A stretch of 34,606 bases of DNA from the NCBI GenBank assembly GCA_029938045.1, contig JAPYOT010000003.1:10153-44758 (forward strand). Reading direction: 5' to 3'. The stretch is from Fidelibacterota bacterium (GTDB lineage Bacteria; Fidelibacterota; Marinisomatia; Marinisomatales; TCS55). The position numbers and the translations under genes were made by a program. Within the stretch, counting starts at the first letter, position 1, and each line of letters opens with the position of its first letter. Shown in pieces: positions 8,719 through 16,417 of this stretch. The notes beneath the pieces were generated by a model. The model did not search any database, was not told where the DNA came from, and saw only the letters and a list, made by a program, of their open reading frames with translations.

Positions 8719-9699
8719 ATGAAGCGTGTTTTAAGCGGTATTCAGCCTTCCGGTGATTTGCACCTTGGTAATTATTTTGGTATGATGTCCCGAATGATAA
8801 AGTATCAGGAAGAAAATGATCTGTTTTGTTTTATTGTCAATTACCATGCCTTAACGACGATTAAAGACAAAGATCTGCTGGCTTCAAACACATTGAATGC
8901 AGCCATGGATTTTATTGCTTTGGGTTTGGATCCAGATCGATCAACATTTTGGATACAAAGTGATGTGCCACAGGTGTGTGAATCAACATGGTTACTGTCG
9001 AATATTGTGAATGTAGGAATGTTGGATCGCGCCATATCTTATAAAGATAAATTGGCCAGGGGAATGTCGGCAAATGTTGGATTGTATTCATATCCAATAT
9101 TGATGGCTTCGGATATTTTATTATTTGGAGGAGAAATCGTTCCCGTGGGTAAAGATCAAAAACAACACCTTGAAATGACAAGAGATATGGCTATTAGGTT
9201 CAATCAAACGTTTGGGGAAGTATTTGTTATTCCGGAACCAGATATTGATCAAACAACCCAATTGGTTCCCGGGATAGATGGACAAAAAATGAGTAAATCC
9301 TATGGCAATATGATACCCATATTTGGCTCGGAAAAATTAATCCAAAAACAATTTATGTCCATTGTAACCGATTCTGCAGGGATCGATGAACCGAAAGATA
9401 CGAATACCCCTCTGTTCCAGCTTTATAGCTTATTCATAGATGAGACTGGAAGAAAAGAATTGGCCGATCGATTTGCGTCACCTGGTTTACGGTATGGAGA
9501 TGTGAAAAAAGAATTATTTGAATGTTTTTGGAATCAGTTTGAACCATTTAGGAAGAAGAGAGATTACCTTTCAAATCATAAAGACTTTGTATTGGAAAAA
9601 TTAAAGATGGGATCAGAAAAAGCTGGGAGTGTTGCTGATATTTATCTCAAGAAAGCCCGGGAATCCATGGGACTGAATTATAGAGAATCCAGTGTATAA
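8719..9699 (+). CDS. trpS: Tryptophan--tRNA ligase
   Basis: A class I aminoacyl-tRNA synthetase of 326 residues, the usual bacterial TrpS length. The HIGH-equivalent is GDLHLGNYFG (His15-Leu-Gly-Asn18). KMSKS is intact at residues 190-194. The Trp-pocket region LLSNIVNVGMLDRAISYKDK is also present. It charges tRNA-Trp in the cytoplasm. The ATG directly follows the HNH stop, and the end overlaps the scpA GTG start by 8 bases. Confidence 0.97.
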   Translation: MKRVLSGIQPSGDLHLGNYFGMMSRMIKYQEENDLFCFIVNYHALTTIKDKDLLASNTLNAAMDFIALGLDPDRSTFWIQSDVPQVCESTWLLSNIVNVGMLDRAISYKDKLARGMSANVGLYSYPILMASDILLFGGEIVPVGKDQKQHLEMTRDMAIRFNQTFGEVFVIPEPDIDQTTQLVPGIDGQKMSKSYGNMIPIFGSEKLIQKQFMSIVTDSAGIDEPKDTNTPLFQLYSLFIDETGRKELADRFASPGLRYGDVKKELFECFWNQFEPFRKKRDYLSNHKDFVLEKLKMGSEKAGSVADIYLKKARESMGLNYRESSV

Positions 9700-10408
9700 A
9701 GTCCAACTCGACCATTTTGAAGGCCCCCTTGACCTCTTGCTATATTTTATCCGGCGGGATGAAATAGATATTTATGATATTCCCATTGCTCAAATCACGG
9801 CGGAATATCTCCAGATTATTGAAGACATAAAAACCATGAATTTATCAGTGGCGGGTGAATTTATTATTATGGCAGCCTCCCTGATGCGTATTAAATCCAG
9901 AATGCTTATCCCCCGACCGGAATTAGATGAAGAAGGTGAGCCGATTGATCCCAGAACTGAGTTGGTTCAGCAATTATTAGAATATCACCGATTTAAAGAA
10001 GTATCTGAAGAATTATCAATGAAATGGTATGACCAGAGTTATCGCCATAAACGGTCCGCGGATCAAAAGGTGGAAGGTGTTGATGATGTGGGTGTTTACT
10101 TAAAAAAAGTGGACTTATTTGATTTAGCTCAGTACTTTAAGATAGCGATGGATCGGATGCCAGTCATCACGTCTTATGAATTACATCAAGAGCCTGTGAG
10201 TCTGGACGAAAAGAGACATACCATTCTAAAATCTTTTGATGGCGATGGTACGCTGACTTTCAAGCGGTTATTATCGAAATGTAAAGATAAAATTGAAATC
10301 ATTGTAACCTTTCTAGCAATTCTCGACTTGATGCGATTAAACGAGATTAGTATTTACCAAAATAAATTATTTGACGATATTGAAATTCATCGTTTAGAAA
10401 AAAATTAA
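9692..10408 (+). CDS. scpA: Segregation and condensation protein A
   Basis: A 238-residue kleisin subunit of the bacterial SMC-ScpAB condensin. The family's N-terminal signature is clear: VQLDHFEGPLDLLLYFIRR, then DIYDIPIAQITAEYL. The middle contains AASLMRIKSRMLIP and a C-terminal winged-helix (DGTLTFKRLLS, then TFLAILDLMRLNEI) completes it. The start is a GTG overlapping the end of trpS. A later ATG would remove the signature, so the GTG is favoured. It ends in a TAATG overlap with scpB, implying translational coupling. The SMC gene is not in the window. Confidence 0.96.
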   Translation: MYKVQLDHFEGPLDLLLYFIRRDEIDIYDIPIAQITAEYLQIIEDIKTMNLSVAGEFIIMAASLMRIKSRMLIPRPELDEEGEPIDPRTELVQQLLEYHRFKEVSEELSMKWYDQSYRHKRSADQKVEGVDDVGVYLKKVDLFDLAQYFKIAMDRMPVITSYELHQEPVSLDEKRHTILKSFDGDGTLTFKRLLSKCKDKIEIIVTFLAILDLMRLNEISIYQNKLFDDIEIHRLEKN

Positions 10409-10974
10409 TGGTACACGAGAATATAGACCTCATTATTGAAGCAATGCTTTTTGCCAGCCCCGATCCTTTGACCCAAAAAAAAGTCAATATAGTATTCGAA
10501 GATAACCCACCCAACTTGGAGGAAGTAATCCTGAGGTTAACCCAACAGTATGTTGACCAAGGAAATGCGATTGAAATTCAAAACGTATCCGGTGGATTTC
10601 AGCTCAGAACCAAACCCGAGTATGATAATTTTGTTCGCCGTTTATTAAATAAAACAGGACAGCTTCATTTATCCCAAGCAGCATTAGAATCTCTTTCGAT
10701 TGTTGCTTATAAACAGCCGATAAGTCGGATAGATATGGAAGCAATTCGGGGGGTAGATTGTGTCGGAGTTCTTAAAACATTATTAAAAAAATCATTTGTT
10801 AAAATTAAAGGGAGAGATGAAGGACCGGGAAGACCCTTGCTCTATACTACGACGGAAGAATTTCTTCAAGCGTTCGGAATAAACCGACTTTCAGAATTAC
10901 CGAAACTCAAAGAAGTATCAGAATTACTGGAAGAACAGCCGGCCCTTACAGATCAAATTAATGCGTTTAAATAA
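10408..10974 (+). CDS. scpB: Segregation and condensation protein B
   Basis: A 188-residue ScpB with two winged-helix domains. Signatures include LIIEAMLFASPDPLT near the start, LSQAALESLSIVAYKQPISR and the IRGVDCVGVLKTLLKK region, followed by GRDEGPGRPLLYTTTEEFLQAFG. It binds ScpA and modulates the SMC ATPase in chromosome organisation. It overlaps scpA by 1 base and rluB by 14 bases, so scpA-scpB-rluB form one translational unit. Confidence 0.97.
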   Translation: MVHENIDLIIEAMLFASPDPLTQKKVNIVFEDNPPNLEEVILRLTQQYVDQGNAIEIQNVSGGFQLRTKPEYDNFVRRLLNKTGQLHLSQAALESLSIVAYKQPISRIDMEAIRGVDCVGVLKTLLKKSFVKIKGRDEGPGRPLLYTTTEEFLQAFGINRLSELPKLKEVSELLEEQPALTDQINAFK

Positions 10975-11668
10975 ATATTTAGCCCAGTCAGGTGTTTCTT
11001 CAAGGAGAGAAGCAGACGAATTAATTCAAGGGGCAACGGTTACGGTAAATGGCATTGTGGAAATAAATCCCGCTTATAATGTACAATCGTCTGACGAAGT
11101 GCGTTATGATAATAAACGTATTCAACCGGAATCAAATATTCGCCTCATCTTACTGAATAAACCCAATGGATACATTACAACAGTTAAAGATCCGCTCCGG
11201 CGTAAAACAGTAATGGATCTCATTCAATCAGATGAACGCCTGTTTCCAGTGGGTCGGTTAGATAAAGATACTACAGGGTTACTCATTTTAACCAATGATG
11301 GTGAATTGGCCAATCGGCTCATGCATCCAAAAAATAGAATTCCTCGGATTTACAAAGTTGAAATCGATAATACTTTTCGAAATTGGGAAATTATTCGAAT
11401 GAAAAAAAAGGTATATATCGGTCAAAAAGAATGGGGGCGGGCTGAAGTTGTTGAGCAAAAACAACATAAAGGGCGTGCCATTGTACGCCTCAGACTCTAT
11501 GAAGGGAAGAAGCGAGAAGTCCGAAGATTGATGTTCCGTATGAAACGAAAATTATTCAGTTTGGAACGTATTCAGTTTGGCCCGATTGAATTGGGAAATA
11601 TTCCCTTAGGTGCATGGCGAGATTTAAAAGAGAGTGAAATCAAGTCCTTACATAAAATGAAGGATTAA
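10961..11668 (+). CDS. rluB: 23S rRNA pseudouridine synthase, RluB/RsuA family
   Basis: A 235-residue enzyme. An N-terminal S4 RNA-binding domain (MRLNKYLAQSGVSSRREADEL) precedes an RsuA-type catalytic domain with the active-site Asp101 in GRLDKDTTGLLILTNDG and the GKKREVRRL motif near the C terminus. Members isomerise a single uridine in rRNA. The scpB-rluB neighbourhood favours RluB over RsuA, RluE or RluF, though sequence alone does not fully settle the target. The ATG lies within the end of scpB. Confidence 0.9.
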   Translation: MRLNKYLAQSGVSSRREADELIQGATVTVNGIVEINPAYNVQSSDEVRYDNKRIQPESNIRLILLNKPNGYITTVKDPLRRKTVMDLIQSDERLFPVGRLDKDTTGLLILTNDGELANRLMHPKNRIPRIYKVEIDNTFRNWEIIRMKKKVYIGQKEWGRAEVVEQKQHKGRAIVRLRLYEGKKREVRRLMFRMKRKLFSLERIQFGPIELGNIPLGAWRDLKESEIKSLHKMKD

Positions 11669-11693
11669 TCTTTTTTATAAAATGTCATATTTA

Positions 11694-11724
11694 TTGGTTA
11701 TTTTTATATAGAGCCGTAAATTTC
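11694..11724 (+). promoter_or_regulatory. Candidate promoter for cmk run (Bacteroidota-like pattern)
   Basis: In the 81-base gap after rluB, a TTG at 11694 lies 23 bases ahead of TAAATTTC at 11717-11724. This is one mismatch from the Bacteroidota -7 element TAnnTTTG with its -33 TTG. It would give a leader of about 20 bases before the cmk ATG. A weak GAGCC/GGCTC inverted repeat (11711-11731) overlaps it. The call rests on pattern only. Confidence 0.3.
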
Positions 11725-11749
11725 TTGGCTCATTGAGATTGGATTAAAG

Positions 11750-12406
11750 ATGATTGTCGCCATAGACGGACCCGCCGCAACAGGTAAAAGTACCTCAGCC
11801 AAATTGGTAGCCCAAAAATTAGGGTTTACTTATATGGATACGGGTGCCATGTATCGTTGTATAACGTTGTCCGTTTTGAGAAATCATATTTCGTTGGCAG
11901 ATGAGGAAGCATTACAACTTCTCATTCAGGAAATGGATATCCATTTCGAAAGAACGGATGACAATTTGGTTGTTCGTCTGAATAAAGAGGACGTCTCCAC
12001 GCTTATTAGAAAGCCGGAGGTGACCTCCCATGTAAGTGCTGTGAGTGCATTGCCTCAAGTGAGAAATCACATGGTTGCCATCCAAAGAAAGATTGCGAAA
12101 AATCAAGATTGTGTGATCGAAGGACGGGATATTGGAACTATCGTTTTTCCAAAAGCCGATGTTAAATTTTTTCTGGTTGCCGACGATATTATTAGAGCAA
12201 GAAGACGTCAACTAGATTTAAAGGCAATCGGAGAAGAAAGAACCATTGATGAATTGGTTGAGGAAATTTGCCGACGGGACAGATTCGATTCGGAACGATC
12301 TCATTCACCTCTAAAAAAAGCTGATGATGCTGTTGAGGTGGATACATCGCAATTAACGATTGATGAGCAGGTTGACTTTATGGTCAACAGAGTAATGAAT
12401 CATTAA
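11750..12406 (+). CDS. cmk: Cytidylate kinase
   Basis: A 218-residue (d)CMP kinase that phosphorylates CMP and dCMP with ATP. The P-loop is GPAATGKST (residues 7-15). Substrate-binding signatures follow: FTYMDTGAMYR, CVIEGRDIGTIVFP, and an RRRQLDLKAIGEE lid with RRDRFDSERSHSPLKKADDAVEVDTS. Length is normal for Cmk. It heads the long + strand run and is followed 25 bases later by rpsA, the common cmk-rpsA pairing. Confidence 0.97.
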   Translation: MIVAIDGPAATGKSTSAKLVAQKLGFTYMDTGAMYRCITLSVLRNHISLADEEALQLLIQEMDIHFERTDDNLVVRLNKEDVSTLIRKPEVTSHVSAVSALPQVRNHMVAIQRKIAKNQDCVIEGRDIGTIVFPKADVKFFLVADDIIRARRRQLDLKAIGEERTIDELVEEICRRDRFDSERSHSPLKKADDAVEVDTSQLTIDEQVDFMVNRVMNH

Positions 12407-12431
12407 CCATAGCATAGGAAAAAAAAGAAAC

Positions 12432-14414
12432 ATGAGTGAAATAGAACAAAAATCTGTCGTTGAACAGACTGAAGATTCTTCGGAATTAGCAGTCAGTGCT
12501 GAAATTGTTGAAGCAGCGCCATCGACTTCTAACAGCGTAGAATCTGGCGAAGAATCGTTGGATATAGAGACGCCTAGTGTGGAAATAATCGAAGATGAAT
12601 CTCCGGAAATAGATCCACCAGCCGCGGAGGCAAAACCAGAATTAAATTACTTAGGGATAGATCTCTTTAATGATGTCCGAGAAGTATCTATGGAAGATCT
12701 TCTCAACTCAGAAATTATCGAAGAAGTTCCCCAAGAAGAACAAGATCGATATTTATCGACTTTTGCTGAAATAAATGAACGTGAAATTGTCACTGGACGT
12801 GTCATTGGGATGAATGAAAAAGAAATTCTCATTGATATTGGATTTAAATCAGAAGGTGTCATTCTCCGAAATGAATTCACCGAAAAAAATCTCCCTGAGG
12901 TAGGTGAAAAAATAGATGTTTATCTCGAAAAGATGGAAGATGAGAGCGGCAAAACGGTACTTTCAAAAGAAAAAGCAGACTTTCTCCGCCGTTGGACTGA
13001 ATTACGAAATCATCATGAAACGGGTGAAATCATCAGTGGCCGGATTATTCGTCGCATAAAAGGTGGAATGATTGTGGATTTAAATGGTGTCCAAGCATTT
13101 TTACCCGGATCTCAAATTGATATCAGACCTGTAAAAGATTTTGATAAATATATCGATTCAGATATAGATCTTCGGGTTGTTAAATTCAATGAATTCCGTA
13201 AAAACGTTGTCGTATCCCATAAAGCAATCTTAGAAGAAAGTATGGCGGAACAACGGGATGAATTATTTAAAAAGCTTGAAGTAGGAAGTGTCATGGAGGG
13301 CCGCGTAAAAAATATTACTGATTTTGGTGTATTTATTGATCTTGGTGGTATTGATGGGTTACTCCATATTACCGATTTAAGTTGGGGTCGCGTCAATCAT
13401 CCTTCTGAATTAATTGGGATGGATGATACGCTTACCGTTAAAATCATTGATTTTGATAAGGAGAAAAAGCGTGTCTCCCTTGGGTTGAAACAACTAACAC
13501 CCCATCCCTGGGATAATGTCGATGAGAAATACCCAGAAGGAACAAATATTAAGGGTAAAATTGTCAGCATGACAAATTATGGAGCATTTGTCGAAATTGA
13601 ACCCGGAATTGAAGGGCTTGTACATGTGTCAGAAATGTCGTGGACACGTCATATAAAAAATCCATCAGAAATGTATACGCTTGGAGACGAACTTGAAGCA
13701 GTTGTACTGGCCATTGATTCGGAAGGTCGAAAGATAAGCCTGGGCGCCAAACAACTTCAGGATGATCCCTGGGATCAGATTGAAGGAAAATATATGGTGG
13801 GTACCCTTGTCAAAGGATCCGTAATAAACCTGACACAGTTTGGTGCATTTATTGAACTGGAAGAAGGTATAGACGGCTTAATACATGTATCCGATCTGTC
13901 ATGGACAAAAATTGTTCGTCATCCAAAGGAAATGATTGAAAAAGGACAGGAAGTTGAAGTGCGTGTGCTTGAAGTTTCTCGAGAAAGCAGACGGATTGCA
14001 CTTGGTTTAAAGCAAGTAGGCGATGATCCCTGGCCAGATTTAGTGAAACAATTCGAAACAGGTAAAGAAGTGGAAGGTGAAATTGTCCGTGTTTTGGATA
14101 AAGGAATTATATTGAATATGGATCAAGATGTGGAAGGTATCATTCCTTTTGGAAGCCAGCCCAAGCGCCAGCGCAAAGCACTTTCTTCTAAATATAAACC
14201 CGGTCAAAAATTGAAGGGTGTTGTGATGGAAGTTAAACCAGACGATAAAAAGGTTGTTCTTTTTTCAGATGAACTCAGTGTCGATAAACCAGATAAAAAA
14301 GATGATGTTCAGGATTATCTGGATAGTCAGGATGGCCCAGTAGGAGAGAAAATCGAAATTCCCCCGGCATCCACAGATGAAACTGAAAGTGATTCGGAAC
14401 CAGCGGCGGAATAA
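12432..14414 (+). CDS. rpsA: 30S ribosomal protein S1
   Basis: A 660-residue S1, longer than the roughly 557 residues of E. coli. Six S1/OB repeats start near residues 116, 200, 287, 373, 459 and 547. Repeats 3-5 are the most canonical (FGVFIDLGGIDGLLHITDLSW, GAFVEIEPGIEGLVHVSEMSW and GAFIELEEGIDGLIHVSDLSW, each partial) and the last is degenerate. The extra length comes from an acidic, low-complexity N-terminal extension of about 100 residues and an acidic tail. S1 helps load mRNA on the 30S subunit, which fits the scarcity of strong Shine-Dalgarno sites here. Confidence 0.95.
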   Translation: MSEIEQKSVVEQTEDSSELAVSAEIVEAAPSTSNSVESGEESLDIETPSVEIIEDESPEIDPPAAEAKPELNYLGIDLFNDVREVSMEDLLNSEIIEEVPQEEQDRYLSTFAEINEREIVTGRVIGMNEKEILIDIGFKSEGVILRNEFTEKNLPEVGEKIDVYLEKMEDESGKTVLSKEKADFLRRWTELRNHHETGEIISGRIIRRIKGGMIVDLNGVQAFLPGSQIDIRPVKDFDKYIDSDIDLRVVKFNEFRKNVVVSHKAILEESMAEQRDELFKKLEVGSVMEGRVKNITDFGVFIDLGGIDGLLHITDLSWGRVNHPSELIGMDDTLTVKIIDFDKEKKRVSLGLKQLTPHPWDNVDEKYPEGTNIKGKIVSMTNYGAFVEIEPGIEGLVHVSEMSWTRHIKNPSEMYTLGDELEAVVLAIDSEGRKISLGAKQLQDDPWDQIEGKYMVGTLVKGSVINLTQFGAFIELEEGIDGLIHVSDLSWTKIVRHPKEMIEKGQEVEVRVLEVSRESRRIALGLKQVGDDPWPDLVKQFETGKEVEGEIVRVLDKGIILNMDQDVEGIIPFGSQPKRQRKALSSKYKPGQKLKGVVMEVKPDDKKVVLFSDELSVDKPDKKDDVQDYLDSQDGPVGEKIEIPPASTDETESDSEPAAE

Positions 14415-14441
14415 TCCTACCGCTGAATAACCCAATCCATT

Positions 14442-15437
14442 ATGGGGAAGGTACCCAACGCTAAAGACATAAAGTCCTTCCTATTCTTGCAAAAGTTGGG
14501 GCTTCGGCTGGGTGCAATGGGGTTGGCTTTATTATTGTGGTTATTTGTTGTGAGTGAAAACGAATATACCATGGTAGTTGATGTACCAATTGAGGCACGA
14601 AATTTACCCGCTGGTCACGCCCACAAAAAAGAAGTTCCCTCTTCGGCAAAGGTTCGATTGCGCGGCAGAGGACGATCGCTATTCAAAACGATTATTCTTA
14701 AAAACTTTATTCCTGATTTCAAGCTTGTTTTAGATTTAGAGCGGATTTCAGAAGAATATGATTTTTTACTCAATGATTATTTTGAACGATATCCACAAAA
14801 AGTAGTCATTCCTTCCACTTTTGAAGTGAAATATGTCGAAGTGATATACCCCAGTTCGGTACATATCAGTCTCGATGAATATAAAGAGAAAATGGTTTCC
14901 ATTCTTCCAAATATATTGATTCAACCCGCTCCGGGCTTTACGCTGGTTGGTCCACCAATCATTTCACCTGATAAGGTGAAGATTGCTGGATCATGGAATA
15001 TTGTTGAAAATGTAATAAATGTCTATTCTGTTCCGGATACGGTTCTAAATGCCACTAACCGAATTTCTCTAACCCTTTCCTTGGAAGCTGAGCAAGGACA
15101 GTTAATTGAATACACCCCCAGAAACGTCAACTTTCAACAGAGCGTTCAATCGATTAGTGAACGAATTATTAGTGAAATTCCAGTTAAAGTATTGAATAAA
15201 ACAGAAGACCTGCAAGTATTTGTAAGTCCGCAAACAGTATCCCTCACTGTCGTGGGTGGTATGAATTATATTGCCAATCTCCAACCGGATGATATTTCTA
15301 TTACGGTTGATTTCAAATTGTGGAATGCGCAACAGCAATTTTACGATGTAAAAGTCCAAACATCGGTTGATGTGATAGACTGGATGGATTTGTCTCCGAA
15401 AAGTATTGAACTGGTGGTCACCAAGAGGGTGGGTTGA
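14442..15437 (+). CDS. YbbR-domain (CdaR-like) membrane-anchored protein
   Basis: A 331-residue protein with one N-terminal membrane helix (about residues 24-42, LGAMGLALLLWLFVVSENE) followed by three to four YbbR-type beta repeats outside the cytoplasm. The pattern of an N-terminal LRLGAMGLALLLWLFV anchor, then VVDVPIEARNLPAG and PSSAKVRLRGRGRSL, is typical of YbbR proteins. In Firmicutes the family (CdaR) regulates the diadenylate cyclase CdaA. No cdaA or glmM is visible here, so that role is not supported by context. The stop overlaps the TTG start of tsaD. Confidence 0.82.
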   Translation: MGKVPNAKDIKSFLFLQKLGLRLGAMGLALLLWLFVVSENEYTMVVDVPIEARNLPAGHAHKKEVPSSAKVRLRGRGRSLFKTIILKNFIPDFKLVLDLERISEEYDFLLNDYFERYPQKVVIPSTFEVKYVEVIYPSSVHISLDEYKEKMVSILPNILIQPAPGFTLVGPPIISPDKVKIAGSWNIVENVINVYSVPDTVLNATNRISLTLSLEAEQGQLIEYTPRNVNFQQSVQSISERIISEIPVKVLNKTEDLQVFVSPQTVSLTVVGGMNYIANLQPDDISITVDFKLWNAQQQFYDVKVQTSVDVIDWMDLSPKSIELVVTKRVG

Positions 15438-16414
15438 TCGTTCTGGGGATTGAAACGTCCTGTGACGAAACGGCCACTGCGGTTTGTCGGGATGGTGTTA
15501 TAATCTCATCACATATAAGGTCCCAATCCATCCATGAAAAATATGGTGGCGTCATCCCTGAAATTGCCTCAAGAGAGCATGAAAAATTCTTAAACGAAAT
15601 GGTCTCAGACACACTAAATGATGGTGGAATTTCCAAAGAAGAATTAGAGGGTATTGCGGTGACTCAGGGGCCGGGTTTATCTGGAACGCTTATTACAGGC
15701 GTTTGCTTTGCGAAGGGGCTTGCGTTAGGATTGGCGTTGCCCATCATCGGTGTGAATCATTTAGAAGCTCATATTTTCGCGAACTTTTTGGCGGATCCTG
15801 CGTTAGATTTTCCATTCATCTGTCTTCTCGTTTCAGGAGGGCATACACAATTGTGGCATGTGAAAAATTTTAAAGATTATCAGTTGATGGGAGAAAGTCG
15901 TGATGATGCTGCAGGAGAAGCGTTTGATAAAGGTGCGCGAATATTAGGATTGGTATATCCTGGTGGGCCTGAAATTGAAAAATTGGCCAAGGGAGGCAAT
16001 CCAAATGCAATTCAATTTCCCCGCGCCATGATGAAAAAGAATAATTTAGAATTCAGTTTTAGCGGATTGAAAACATCACTATTGTATTATATGGATGAGC
16101 ATAAAAATGTAAATTTAAAAGACGTGGCTGCCAGCTATCAACAAGCCATTATTGATGTATTAATGACCAAATTAAAATGGGCCTTAACACACACAGATTG
16201 CCATACCTGTGTCATCGCCGGCGGTGTGGCTGCCAATCAATTGTTGCGGGATTGTTCTTTAACTAAGTTATCTGGGGAAAAAGTTATTTTTCCTGACTTA
16301 GATCTTTGTACAGATAATGCAGCCATGATTGCTTATTTAGGAGAATTATATCTGTCTAAAGGAATAAAGAGTGCCATTAATTTTCCCATTCTGCCCAATA
16401 TGAAAATGGCTTAA
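15434..16414 (+). CDS. tsaD: tRNA N6-adenosine threonylcarbamoyltransferase
   Basis: A 326-residue TsaD/Kae1 protein that transfers the threonylcarbamoyl group to A37 of ANN-decoding tRNAs. Signatures are LGIETSCDETATAV at the start, the metal-binding NHLEAHIFA (His109 and His113), SGGHTQL, GEAFDKGARILGL, FSFSGLKTSLLY and AGGVAANQLLR. The start is a TTG at 15434, preceded by a purine-rich AAGAGGGTGGG. No upstream ATG fits, and starting later would lose the conserved N terminus. It overlaps the preceding stop by 3 bases. Confidence 0.97.
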   Translation: MIVLGIETSCDETATAVCRDGVIISSHIRSQSIHEKYGGVIPEIASREHEKFLNEMVSDTLNDGGISKEELEGIAVTQGPGLSGTLITGVCFAKGLALGLALPIIGVNHLEAHIFANFLADPALDFPFICLLVSGGHTQLWHVKNFKDYQLMGESRDDAAGEAFDKGARILGLVYPGGPEIEKLAKGGNPNAIQFPRAMMKKNNLEFSFSGLKTSLLYYMDEHKNVNLKDVAASYQQAIIDVLMTKLKWALTHTDCHTCVIAGGVAANQLLRDCSLTKLSGEKVIFPDLDLCTDNAAMIAYLGELYLSKGIKSAINFPILPNMKMA

Positions 16415-16417
16415 GCC

